Assembly: GCA_965372015.1 (NCBI GenBank)
Contig: CBDVAP010000018.1
Span: 1 to 34,267, forward strand
DNA length: 34,267 nt
Origin: JACZSB01 sp965372015
GTDB taxonomy: Bacteria > Fidelibacterota > Marinisomatia > SCGC-AAA003-L08 > TS1B11
Direction of reading: 5' to 3'
In this document: piece after piece, positions 7,770 to 15,581 of the stretch
Numbering within the stretch: position 1 is the first letter of the stretch
How the letters are laid out: every line of letters begins with the position of its first letter
Program-made: the position numbers and the translations under genes
The notes under the pieces: generated by a model
What the model was told of the DNA's origin: nothing
What the model saw: the letters and a program-made list of their open reading frames with translations, nothing else
The model's database searches: none

Positions 7770-8957
7770 ATGGTGACCGGCCGTCACTATTCAGCCGCTA
7801 AATGGGTCCTGATGGGTCTTTGGATCCTGGGCCTGGCTTGCACCATGCGGCCGCGCTTCGCGCCATTTGTGGGAACCGTTGAAATTCCTTTCCCCGGGCG
7901 GAACGTTCAGCCGGAGATAGCTTGGGAAGTAAAATTGCCTGCCCCGGTCACACACCTCCGGCCGATCAATGAGAAAACCCTGTTGGTGGCCAGCCATCGC
8001 GGGCAACTCTACCGTCTCGATCTAAAGACCGGTAAACGGAAAGGCGGCCTGTGGCAAGTTACCAGGGAAGCCATCACTTCATTGGTGGTGGCTGATTGCA
8101 CAAGCACCCTTTATTTTGCCAGCGTCCAGGCCCGGGAAGTGTGGGGCTATGACCTTTTGCGGGGGAAGAAACTGTGGCGGCGCAAAGGAGCGGTGATCGA
8201 CGGACCGCTGGCGGTGCATGGCGGCCTGCTGCTGGCTGCTGGCACCGAAGGGGATGTGACTGCCTTCGATCTGGTTGACGGCACTGTGCGCTGGCAGCGG
8301 AAACTGCCCGGCCGGGTGTATGGGGGAGTGCGACGGTGGGAGGATAACCTGTTCGTGCTAAATGATCGGGGCAGCTTGTACTCGTTCGACTTAGGAGAGC
8401 TCGCAGCCGCCACCGGCCACGAAGATCATACCAGCGCCCCGGTTTGGCGCCGCGACCTGGCGGTTAACGCCACGGCGGCCCTGGCCCTGGCCGGCCAGGC
8501 CCAGGGCCCCGGATTACTCGTGGTGGGAGACTCACAGGGCCGGCTGATCGCCTTGGAGCCCGGCAGCGGCCAACCCCGATTCGAAACCAGCCTGGGGGCT
8601 CCCATTTACAGCCGGCCGTTGGTTACCGAAGCGCGCATTGTGACTGCCACTGCGGATGGCACGGTGCTCGGATTACGTCCCGGCGATGGCAGCATGGTCT
8701 GGGAATACGCCGGTGAAGGTCTGGTCAAATTGCCCGTCCTGGCGCGGGGATCGAATCCGGCGGTGGCAGTGGTGATCTTCTCCCGGGGCGTGGTAATAGC
8801 CCTGGACCTGGTCACCGGTGAGCGGCTCTGGCGGCACGAGGTGGAGGGACCGATCCAGCTGGCCGCCCTGACATCCTCGGGAGTGCTCCTGGTGCGCCGT
8901 CGTAAATGGCTGCAGTACATCACACTGGTCCCGGAACCACCGGAGGCTCAGCAGTGA
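7770..8957 (+). CDS. PQQ-like beta-propeller lipoprotein, BamB-like
   Basis: The 395-residue protein starts with a lipoprotein signal (WVLMGLWILGLACTM, lipobox LGLAC, Cys24). The rest consists of repeated PQQ/quinoprotein-type blades with the typical G-x-x-x-W pattern: DGTVRWQRKLPG, DGTVLGLRPGDGSMVWEY and TGERLWRHEVEG. In E. coli such a propeller lipoprotein (BamB) works beside BamA. Here it directly follows a gene whose product ends in an Omp85 barrel, so a physical partnership is a reasonable inference. The start codon lies one base after the upstream stop, and the 3' end overlaps the next gene by 4 nt (GTGA). Assignment to BamB itself is not proven; many propeller lipoproteins look alike. 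Confidence 0.8.
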   Translation: MVTGRHYSAAKWVLMGLWILGLACTMRPRFAPFVGTVEIPFPGRNVQPEIAWEVKLPAPVTHLRPINEKTLLVASHRGQLYRLDLKTGKRKGGLWQVTREAITSLVVADCTSTLYFASVQAREVWGYDLLRGKKLWRRKGAVIDGPLAVHGGLLLAAGTEGDVTAFDLVDGTVRWQRKLPGRVYGGVRRWEDNLFVLNDRGSLYSFDLGELAAATGHEDHTSAPVWRRDLAVNATAALALAGQAQGPGLLVVGDSQGRLIALEPGSGQPRFETSLGAPIYSRPLVTEARIVTATADGTVLGLRPGDGSMVWEYAGEGLVKLPVLARGSNPAVAVVIFSRGVVIALDLVTGERLWRHEVEGPIQLAALTSSGVLLVRRRKWLQYITLVPEPPEAQQ

Positions 8958-9400
8958 AGCCGGTTTTAGGCCTGGTGGCCGGTATCCTGGCCCTGGCCCC
9001 GCTGGCGGCCCAGGAGGCGGACAGTGTCCTCGCCGGTGATATTCAGGCCTTACTACTGCCACTGCCGATTTGGTCGCCGCCGGTGGCCGGCCTGACGGCT
9101 GGGACGCAATATGATACCCTACGGCTGGAATTCGCCGCAGTGGAACGCCCGGTAAGGAAGTGGGTCCGGCGGCAACGGCTGGCCGGGCTGGGGTTGGTGG
9201 TGTTGGGGGGCGCCCTATCTTATTATTACCGGCAGGAAGCCGATAAAGCCTATACTGCCTACCGGCGCTCCGGCGACACCGAGGAGCTGGACCGGTTATA
9301 TCGCCACAGCGGGCGGCTTGACCGCCGGGCCGGCTGGAGTTACGTTGCTGCGGAAGCGGGGCTGATCATGGTGTCGGTTTCATTCATTATTCACCCATGA
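8954..9400 (+). CDS. Small secreted or membrane protein of the surface operon
   Basis: The product is 148 residues, starting at a GTG whose last two bases begin the upstream stop (GTGA overlap), a sign of translational coupling. It has a signal peptide (MKPVLGLVAGILALAPLAAQ), a predicted transmembrane helix at about 77-91 (LAGLGLVVLGGALSYYY), a Tyr/Arg-rich charged stretch (about 92-125) and a second hydrophobic segment near the C-terminus (EAGLIMVSVSFIIHP). The layout resembles small proteins with two TM helices found next to outer-membrane proteins in FCB bacteria. No family name is recognised. The frame is open further upstream, but that part only overlaps the lipoprotein gene. Confidence 0.7.
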   Translation: MKPVLGLVAGILALAPLAAQEADSVLAGDIQALLLPLPIWSPPVAGLTAGTQYDTLRLEFAAVERPVRKWVRRQRLAGLGLVVLGGALSYYYRQEADKAYTAYRRSGDTEELDRLYRHSGRLDRRAGWSYVAAEAGLIMVSVSFIIHP

Positions 9401-10680
9401 GAAGCACTCTAGCCGTCGCCCTGGGTTTGCTGTTGGCCGCTGCTTGCAGTGAGCGGGAGCGGACCAATCCCCTTGATCCCAACAACCCGATCACTGCTGG
9501 GGCGCCGGTGGGGTTGAAGGTGGTGACCAACCGGGATTCGGCTTGGGTGGAGTGGGCACCGTTCGAAGTCGACAACCTGGCAGGTTACCAGGTCTACCGG
9601 TGGATTGTGGGTGATACGCTGGCAGCATACGGCCCACCCATCTCTCCCGCTGTCAACCATTTTCAGGAATTTAATCTGGACTACAACCAGAAGTATTACT
9701 ATGCCGTCCAGGCTATTACCCAAACCGGTGTCAGCGCAATTTCGGCCCCGGATTCAGCTATTCCCGGCCCGCACAACTTCTGGATCGCCGATTACAGTAA
9801 CTCCGCGGTGAAACGGGTTACTTACGATGGCTCGCACCAGATCGGCCAAGTCTATATCGACTCCCCGGTGGCCCTGGCCGCGGAGCCGGCCGGTACCCGC
9901 TTCTGGGTGGCGGATTACTGGGGGCGGGTGGTCCGGATTGTCAATCGTGACATGGTGGTAGTGCAGACCATTGCTCCGGGTGGCTGGCCGCTGGACCTGG
10001 CTGTGACCTCCAACGGGCAGCAGGCCTATATCCTGCAGCTCAATCCCGATACAATTGTAGTGGTTGATCAGCAGGGGACAATAGTGGGTGGTCTATCGGT
10101 GCCCGTGAATATCGGTTCTTATAGCGAACTGGCGCTGGATGAAACCGGCGGCCGGCTGTGGCTGGGTATACGGCAGAATTCCGGTCAGGACTTGATTTAC
10201 CGCACCGAGTTGAGCATGAACCCCACTGTCTGGCAATTGGCGCTGGAGGCCGATCCGCCAGCCGGCGGACTGGGCGGCCTGGAAGCCGACCCGTTCAACG
10301 GGGGCATCTGGACGGCCAGCCCGGGCGGCGTCATCCATCTGAGCCCTGACGGTGATCAGACCATGTTCGCTGCAGAGGTATCGGCTTATGATGTCAGCCT
10401 GAACGCGGAGAATGGGGACTGCTACTTCATTGGCCGGCGCAGGGCGGATAATATACCGGTGTTTGGCCGGATCAGCGGTGGCCCGGGTACTCCGCAGGTT
10501 GACTTGATCGATTTACCGGTGGATGGCCTTACTCGCTTGCAGGTTCTGGCCGGATCAGGAGCGGTTGGTTTCCTGGCTTGGGGTCCGGCCGAAGGGGAGC
10601 TGTTACGGTTCGATGCCTCCGGCCAGCAGATCGGCTACCTGGCCGGTGCGGTGGGGCTGGAGGATATGGCGCTGGAATAG
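9397..10680 (+). CDS. Lipoprotein with fibronectin type III and NHL/propeller-like domains
   Basis: The 427-residue protein begins with a lipoprotein signal (MRSTLAVALGLLLAAACSE, Cys17). CSERERTNPLDPNNP is a linker type common in FCB lipoproteins. An Fn3-like domain follows (about 32-125: APVGLKVVTNRDSAWVEW, LAGYQVYRW, YYYAVQAIT). Residues about 130-425 are repeated short strands with the pattern FWIADYSN / FWVADYWG / LWLGIRQN, as in NHL or Vgb-type six-bladed propellers. It is probably a surface or periplasmic binding protein; its ligand is not evident. The start overlaps the upstream stop (ATGA), making it the fourth gene of the 4907 operon. Confidence 0.8.
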   Translation: MRSTLAVALGLLLAAACSERERTNPLDPNNPITAGAPVGLKVVTNRDSAWVEWAPFEVDNLAGYQVYRWIVGDTLAAYGPPISPAVNHFQEFNLDYNQKYYYAVQAITQTGVSAISAPDSAIPGPHNFWIADYSNSAVKRVTYDGSHQIGQVYIDSPVALAAEPAGTRFWVADYWGRVVRIVNRDMVVVQTIAPGGWPLDLAVTSNGQQAYILQLNPDTIVVVDQQGTIVGGLSVPVNIGSYSELALDETGGRLWLGIRQNSGQDLIYRTELSMNPTVWQLALEADPPAGGLGGLEADPFNGGIWTASPGGVIHLSPDGDQTMFAAEVSAYDVSLNAENGDCYFIGRRRADNIPVFGRISGGPGTPQVDLIDLPVDGLTRLQVLAGSGAVGFLAWGPAEGELLRFDASGQQIGYLAGAVGLEDMALE

Positions 10681-10741
10681 TGGTGGCTGCGGAAGAGTAA
10701 ATAGGTTATATTCCGCTTGGGAGTGATCTGTTTCAATAGTT

Positions 10742-11578
10742 ATGAATTCTCCGGTAAAACCTCGGGATCGTTCAGTATTATTGCTGGTGTTGGCCATATC
10801 CGGGTGTGGGGCCCTCGGCCCGGATGGAAATACCAATGACTACCCCACCCGTATCGATCCGCTTACCCTACAACAGCACGTGGAATATCAGGCCAAACTT
10901 GATTCTTTGAAACCGGGCTACTTTTCCTCTTACCTGAATGACTATGGTTCCCTGGAAATCGACCGCATCAGTCTACACAGCAATCCTACTCACGATCCCA
11001 TCGATGACGAAGCCTTGATGATCACCCGAGCTAAACAGGCGTTGGTGCACCTTTCGGACTTCACGGGGGTGCATAATATCACCACCTTAATGGTAGGCGA
11101 GTCCCGGGGCCTTTTGGGGTGTGTCATCTGTGACGGCAGCGACCGCCAGGCCGCCAATACCCGCTGGCTGGTCCGTTTCGGCACCCAGGAATATGGAGGG
11201 CTGGAAGTTCAATTCACTTCCATTGATGTATACCTGGACGCTGATAAGGTGGTGGCCGTTGAGGGACAATGGTACCCGGACATAGTAGTACCCACTAAAG
11301 ACAAGGTTAGCTGGACCCGGGCGGCCAACAGCTTGGCGGGCTATCAGCTGGAATGGGCCGGTTATGGCGGCGAACCGCACACCTTTACCATTGAAGACCG
11401 TACTATCAGCTCGCAACGGGAAAAAGTCATTCTACCGGTGGAGGAGGAAGAATATATCGAGGTCCGGGTGGCCTGGCGCATTGGCATCCGGTTCTCAGGC
11501 GATTGGCTGGGATGGCAGATCCTGGTGGATACTACCACCGGGGAGATCATCCAAGTCTGGCAACTCTTTGTGACCTGA
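10742..11578 (+). CDS. Predicted lipoprotein of unknown function
   Basis: The 278-residue product begins with a lipoprotein signal whose lipobox is AISGC (Cys22), followed by a flexible acidic linker. The body is alpha/beta. It contains a CVICDGSD motif (two Cys about residues 125-128) and a C-terminal strand-rich part ending LGWQILVDTTTGEIIQVWQL. This last piece resembles the end of PepSY-like modules (a strand, then a D-x-x-T-G-E-I turn), though that is only a suggestion. It starts 61 nt after the Fn3 lipoprotein gene, which may be a separate unit. The next gene is on the opposite strand. Confidence 0.7.
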   Translation: MNSPVKPRDRSVLLLVLAISGCGALGPDGNTNDYPTRIDPLTLQQHVEYQAKLDSLKPGYFSSYLNDYGSLEIDRISLHSNPTHDPIDDEALMITRAKQALVHLSDFTGVHNITTLMVGESRGLLGCVICDGSDRQAANTRWLVRFGTQEYGGLEVQFTSIDVYLDADKVVAVEGQWYPDIVVPTKDKVSWTRAANSLAGYQLEWAGYGGEPHTFTIEDRTISSQREKVILPVEEEEYIEVRVAWRIGIRFSGDWLGWQILVDTTTGEIIQVWQLFVT

Positions 11579-11609
11579 CCGAAGAAAGTACGTTGCCGAT
11601 GGAGGTAGT

Positions 11610-11632
11610 GAGTCTATTCGCCGGCGAGACTC
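11610..11632 (+). terminator. Possible hairpin at the end of the surface-protein operon
   Basis: GAGTCT (11610-11615) and AGACTC (11627-11632) can pair, and the loop contains the self-complementary CGCCGGCG. It lies 32 nt after the last lipoprotein stop codon, between convergent genes. There is no proper T run after it, so intrinsic termination would be weak; Rho-dependent termination is equally possible. Confidence 0.3.
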
Positions 11633-11686
11633 TGTCAAGTTTGAGTGTGCTAAGTTTGGGGTGCACCGCCGCAGACTGAATGCGGG

Positions 11687-12127
11687 TCATCGCTGGTCCC
11701 TTAATCGACTCACAAAATCGCTCAGCAGGGAGCACAAGTTCTCCGGCATAGGCCCGAATTCCTCCAACTGCGCGTTTTCCCGAAAGATAGAGCTATCGTG
11801 GTGGCGCCAGGGGCCCTGTTCCGGCTCTAGGTGAAACACCGCCAGGGGCATTGAGGCCAGCTGCAGCGTTTCGAGCAGCAGGTGGCCGGTGGTGGCCCAG
11901 ATGCCGGGTATCAGCAATACTCCGGTGGCCAGATTCCGCTGCCGCTGCAGTAGCCGTGAGGCCTTGGCCTGGCTCTGGAGCTGGTGGATGGAAAGCTGCA
12001 CCTCCAACTCCCGTGCCCGGCGGCGCAAGGTCCGGTTGAGCTTGTCCAGCGTCAGCCGCGTGCCGCTTCGCCGGGTAGCCAAACCCAGCAGGTTCAGGTT
12101 GGGTCCCTGGATCACCAGAATCTTCAT
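11687..12127 (-). CDS. AroQ-like protein (type II 3-dehydroquinase fold), probably catalytically dead
   Basis: The 146-residue length and the opening MKILVIQGPNLNLLG match type II 3-dehydroquinate dehydratase (AroQ). The flavodoxin-like order is kept: GPNLNLLG at 8-15, a LIPGIWATT segment (72-80) where AroQ has INPGAYTHTS, VFHLE at 97-101 and WRHHDS at 107-112. Known active-site residues are missing: the catalytic Tyr of the PEIYG loop is replaced (RRSGT at 19-23), the QSNHEGE motif is QLQSQAKAS (49-57), the Asn and His of INPGAYTH are gone, and the Glu before HLSN is lost. The protein therefore looks like an AroQ-fold paralogue with a changed or lost function. It is 55 nt from the NUDIX gene on the same strand. 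Confidence 0.75.
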   Translation of the reverse strand: MKILVIQGPNLNLLGLATRRSGTRLTLDKLNRTLRRRARELEVQLSIHQLQSQAKASRLLQRQRNLATGVLLIPGIWATTGHLLLETLQLASMPLAVFHLEPEQGPWRHHDSSIFRENAQLEEFGPMPENLCSLLSDFVSRLRDQR

Positions 12128-12182
12128 GGCGGAAAATTAGTCCGGCGGACAGGTTGCTTCCAGCAATATCGCCGGTTGGTGG

Positions 12183-12695
12183 TTAGGGCTGTTGCGATCC
12201 ATCTTCGATCTGCTGCATTCGCTCGATCATTTCCCGGTGACAGAGAAAGGCCACCGGGGGCAGCTCGGCCAGGGGGAAAAAGCGGGCGTCACTGGCATCG
12301 TCCCCGGCGATCAGATCACCGGAGAACTCCCGGGAGATGAAGGAAAATATCAGAACGTCCCGCCGCAACCCGCCCGGCCGGGAACAGAAGGCCAGGAACT
12401 CCAAGTCACCGCAACTCAGGCCGGTCTCCTCTCTGAGTTCCCGGCGGGCCGAATCCTGCGCGCTTTCGCCCAGCTCCATGAAGCCGCCCGGTAGACACCA
12501 TTGACCCACCGCCGGTGGCTCGGCCCGCCTTACCAGCAGCAATTTCCGATCATGGACGAGCAGGACGGTGGCGGCCGGCCGGGGATTAACATAATGCACG
12601 GTCTCGCAAACGGGACAGACCATCCGCTTGCGGCCAGCCATTGCCCGTAATTCATTGCGGGCGCCACAATTAGAACAAAATTCCAAGTACCCCAC
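12183..12695 (-). CDS. NUDIX hydrolase with N-terminal zinc ribbon (NudC-like layout)
   Basis: Starting at the GTG at 12695, the protein has 170 residues. A four-Cys zinc ribbon (FCSNCG at 6-11, C27 and C30 in VCPVCE) precedes a NUDIX fold with the complete box at 71-93 (GFMELGESAQDSARRELREETGL, given here in parts: GFMELGE / RRELREET / GL). The Glu residues of REETG coordinate the catalytic Mg2+. The family hydrolyses nucleoside diphosphates linked to another moiety (ADP-ribose, NADH, oxidised nucleotides, capped RNA). The zinc-ribbon order resembles NudC, but the protein is shorter, so the substrate is uncertain. A TTG at 12728 is an alternative start, and neither start has an ideal RBS. 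It is divergent from the PfkB kinase. Confidence 0.8.
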   Translation of the reverse strand: MGYLEFCSNCGARNELRAMAGRKRMVCPVCETVHYVNPRPAATVLLVHDRKLLLVRRAEPPAVGQWCLPGGFMELGESAQDSARRELREETGLSCGDLEFLAFCSRPGGLRRDVLIFSFISREFSGDLIAGDDASDARFFPLAELPPVAFLCHREMIERMQQIEDGSQQP

Positions 12696-12767
12696 GGTGC
12701 AAATTATCCCCCAATCCAAGCCATTCAAACTTGCATTTAACGGCCACCCGTCCTAAAATGGCCCGTT

Positions 12768-13664
12768 GTGAAAGTCAAACCTACACTGGCAGTCGGCTCG
12801 ATTGCCTTAGACACTCTTGAGACCGACGCGCGGCAGGAGACGGACATCCTGGGTGGCTCGGCCACCTTTTTTGCCGTGGCGGCGTCGCTGTTCGCGCCGG
12901 TGCGGCTGGTGGGGGTGGTAGGCAGCGACTACCCGGAGGCGGGCTGGCGCCTGTTCCGGGAGCGGGACGTGGACGTGAGCGACGTGCAACAGGTGGAGGG
13001 CCGCACCTTTCGTTGGGGCGGCCGCTATTCCAGCGACTTTAGCAACAGGGAAACCCTGTTCACCGAGTTGGGCGTTTTCGAAAACTTCCAGCCTCGCATT
13101 AATCCGATCAATCGACATTCCGGGATCGTATATTTGGGTAATATCCAGCCCAGCCTGCAACTGGCGGTATGCCGGGAAATGGCCGGCTCTCCCACCGTAA
13201 TAAGTGATACCATGAACCTGTGGATTGATCGTTACCCGAGGGAGCTGGAGGAGGTAATGGCCAAGACGGATATTTTCCTGATAAACGACGAAGAGGCCGC
13301 CCAATTGACCGGCTACAACGATTTAGACTCCGCTGCCCGTGACCTGCTGGCCGCCGGCCCCGAAACAGTGATTATCAAGCAGGGCCGGAAGGGAGCGCTG
13401 TTGGCCGCCGGAGACAGTCGTAGGCACGTGCCGGTGTTCCCGGATGTCGAAGTGGTCGATCCCACTGGCGCCGGCGATAGTTTCGCCGGTGGCCTGATTG
13501 GGCACCTGGCCTGCCACGGTCTGGCCGAACTGGACCAGGCGGTGATCGTGGCAGCGGCTACCGCCTCCTTCACCGTGGGAGGTTTCGGGCTGGACGGGCT
13601 CCTGGCGGCCACGACGGAAGGGATCCGGCAGCGGGCAGACATCATCGCCGGCCACCGGGACTAA
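12768..13664 (+). CDS. PfkB/ribokinase-family sugar or nucleoside kinase
   Basis: The 298-residue protein shows both PfkB features: an N-terminal di-Gly substrate loop (ILGGSATFFA, 27-36) and the C-terminal signature DPTGAGDSFAGG at 231-242, with catalytic base D237 and the anion hole. ATP-dependent phosphorylation of a sugar hydroxyl or nucleoside is expected. Substrate cannot be read from sequence; the first strand (PTLAVGSIALDTLE) resembles uncharacterised PfkB kinases of FCB bacteria annotated as sugar kinases. The start is a GTG. It is divergent from the NUDIX gene and 82 nt before the TPR lipoprotein. Confidence 0.85.
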   Translation: MKVKPTLAVGSIALDTLETDARQETDILGGSATFFAVAASLFAPVRLVGVVGSDYPEAGWRLFRERDVDVSDVQQVEGRTFRWGGRYSSDFSNRETLFTELGVFENFQPRINPINRHSGIVYLGNIQPSLQLAVCREMAGSPTVISDTMNLWIDRYPRELEEVMAKTDIFLINDEEAAQLTGYNDLDSAARDLLAAGPETVIIKQGRKGALLAAGDSRRHVPVFPDVEVVDPTGAGDSFAGGLIGHLACHGLAELDQAVIVAAATASFTVGGFGLDGLLAATTEGIRQRADIIAGHRD

Positions 13665-13746
13665 GGTTTTACTCCTACTGTCAGTGAAGTTAAATTGGCC
13701 TGTTGAATTTGCTGTCCCGGAATTAATTATACCTAAGGAACCGATT

Positions 13747-14832
13747 GTGAGAAAGATTATTAGGGTCGCATTGCTCGGCGTTCTGATCGCCCTGGCCGTT
13801 CTGGCTTGTGAGAGCCAGGAATTCGTATCCGCTAAAATGTACGTGCAGCAAGACGACCTGGAAATGGCGGAAAAGTTTTTCCTGCAGGCGCTGGAAGTTC
13901 CGGCCGAGGCTAATAATGCGCACATCCCTTACCTCTTAGCTACCCAGGTGTACGCTCGGCAAAAGCGCTACGAGGAAATGGATGAGATGCTGGATGAAGC
14001 GGTGCAGCGCAATCCCCTTCAGAAGTATCAGGGGCATATGATTGTAGAGCTGGTGGAAAATACCCGCCAAATGCAGTGGCAGGAGGAATACCAGCGCGGG
14101 GCCAATCTCTTCAATGAGATTATCAGCCAGGTACAAGGACAGTCGTTGACCGATAGCATGCGGGAGGGATTACTGGCAGCCAAGGCACATTTCGAGACCG
14201 CAATCCTGATCTTGCCGGAGCAAGCCCCGGCCTACACCAGCCTGGTGCTCTGCTACCGCCAGCTGGGAGATGCAGCCGGTGAAAATGCTGCACTGGACAA
14301 GGCCCTCGAAATGGATCCCGACGACGGGCAAGTGCTGCTGTTGGCCGGAGAGCGGGCGTTGCAGGCCGACGCAACGGCCGAAGCGGTTAAGTATTACGAG
14401 CGAGCCCATCAGAACGATCCCGAAAATATGTTTATCATGCAGCGCCTTACCTCGACCTATATAGAGATGGGGAACCTTCAGGCCGCCTTGGAGACTCTGG
14501 AGGAAACCCAGAAGAACTCCCCCCGAGACCCGGATGTTTATTTCAACATCGGGGCGGTCTATTCCAATATTGGCAACGACGCTCTGAATAAAGGCCAGGA
14601 TATTTACCGCGAGGTAGTTAGTGCCGATACTATCGACAAGGAAAGATTGGCGATTGCCATAGAGTACTTTAAGCAGGCGCAGAGCGCTTATTCGGAGGCG
14701 TTGTACTTCATGGATAACACTTTGGCGCTCAACCCGGATGACAAATTCGCCGATCAGGCTATCGGAGAGATCCAAAGGACCAAGAGAATCCTGGATACTG
14801 TGCAACGTTCCGTCGAGCAGATGCTCCAGTAA
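13747..14832 (+). CDS. TPR-repeat lipoprotein
   Basis: The GTG at 13747, preceded by TAAGGAA at a 6-nt spacing, gives 361 residues starting with a lipoprotein signal (MRKIIRVALLGVLIALAVLACE, acylated Cys21). An upstream in-frame ATG-like start at 13684 would bury this signal. The mature protein is built from tetratricopeptide repeats, for example YVQQDDLEMAEKFFLQALEV, PAYTSLVLCYRQLGDAAGEN, AVKYYERAHQNDPEN and YFNIGAVYSNIGNDALNKG. TPR lipoproteins act as scaffolds in envelope assembly complexes, so a periplasmic adaptor role is inferred. The choice-of-anchor V gene follows after 23 nt. Confidence 0.8.
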   Translation: MRKIIRVALLGVLIALAVLACESQEFVSAKMYVQQDDLEMAEKFFLQALEVPAEANNAHIPYLLATQVYARQKRYEEMDEMLDEAVQRNPLQKYQGHMIVELVENTRQMQWQEEYQRGANLFNEIISQVQGQSLTDSMREGLLAAKAHFETAILILPEQAPAYTSLVLCYRQLGDAAGENAALDKALEMDPDDGQVLLLAGERALQADATAEAVKYYERAHQNDPENMFIMQRLTSTYIEMGNLQAALETLEETQKNSPRDPDVYFNIGAVYSNIGNDALNKGQDIYREVVSADTIDKERLAIAIEYFKQAQSAYSEALYFMDNTLALNPDDKFADQAIGEIQRTKRILDTVQRSVEQMLQ

Positions 14833-14855
14833 CACCGCCGGCAGGATCAATCACA

Positions 14856-15446
14856 ATGTTGCGAAAGCCGCCCAGGATCCGGCTCATTCTCCTGCTGGCT
14901 ATAGCGAGTTCGGCTATGGCTTACCGCTATGGAGGGGGACCGAAACCCGAATGCACCAACGCACCGGGTGAGATGAGCTGCCGGATAGTCGATTGCCACG
15001 CCCAATACGAGCTGAACAGTGGTAGCGGTACCCTCGCCCTGCAGGGGGTGCCGCCGGTATACCAACCCGGCCGGCGCTACCTGTTGAGGGTGTCCCTGGC
15101 CCAACCGGGGCAGAAGCGCTGGGGTTTCCAGCTGACTGCGCTGACAGATAAACACCAACCGGCGGGAGAATTCAGCTTGGTAGACGAAAATCGCACCCAA
15201 CTACAAACCGCCACCAGGCCCGACAGTTCAATCAGGCAATATATAGAGCATACTGCCGATGGCAGCTATATGGGCACGATGGATGGGCCGGTGAGCTGGA
15301 AACTGGCCTGGACGGCTCCCGGGCACCAGGTGGGCGATGTTATATTCTACACCGCCGGCAACGCCGCCAATTTCAATAAAAAACCGTGGGGAGATTACAT
15401 TTATACCCGGGCCGATACCGCCCGCGGCCGCTTACCGGCCGGCTGA
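14856..15446 (+). CDS. Secreted choice-of-anchor V (Reeler-like) domain protein
   Basis: The 196-residue protein has a signal peptide (RLILLLAIASSAMA, cleaved near residue 22) and a domain that follows the choice-of-anchor V pattern: a CTNAPGE segment, a YxPG turn (VYQPGRRYLLRVSL), GFQLTALTD, an aGEFSL strand, RQYIEHT, WKLAWTAPG, GDVIFYTAGNAAN and GDYIYTRAD. The family usually has a CxxCH near its N-terminus; here the motif is C42-RIVD-C47-H48, that is CX4CH. Whether it binds heme c is not known. It lies between the TPR lipoprotein and enolase. Such domains occur in exported proteins of FCB bacteria, sometimes beside a C-terminal sorting domain; none is present here. Confidence 0.75.
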   Translation: MLRKPPRIRLILLLAIASSAMAYRYGGGPKPECTNAPGEMSCRIVDCHAQYELNSGSGTLALQGVPPVYQPGRRYLLRVSLAQPGQKRWGFQLTALTDKHQPAGEFSLVDENRTQLQTATRPDSSIRQYIEHTADGSYMGTMDGPVSWKLAWTAPGHQVGDVIFYTAGNAANFNKKPWGDYIYTRADTARGRLPAG

Positions 15447-15581
15447 GGATGCGCTCCTGTAACCGGTTGGCCCCTAGCCGTAGGCTAAACAGCCCGCCAC
15501 CAATTTTCTGCAATGGGGTAGGGAATCACCCCTCCCATGGTTATATTCCTAAACCTTAAATTCTAATCATACGAGAGTTAC

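Noticed and set aside
14170..14850. Minus-strand 226-codon frame opposite the TPR lipoprotein gene
   Set aside because: The plus strand codes for a clear lipoprotein with TPR repeats; the antisense frame has no signal, RBS or family.
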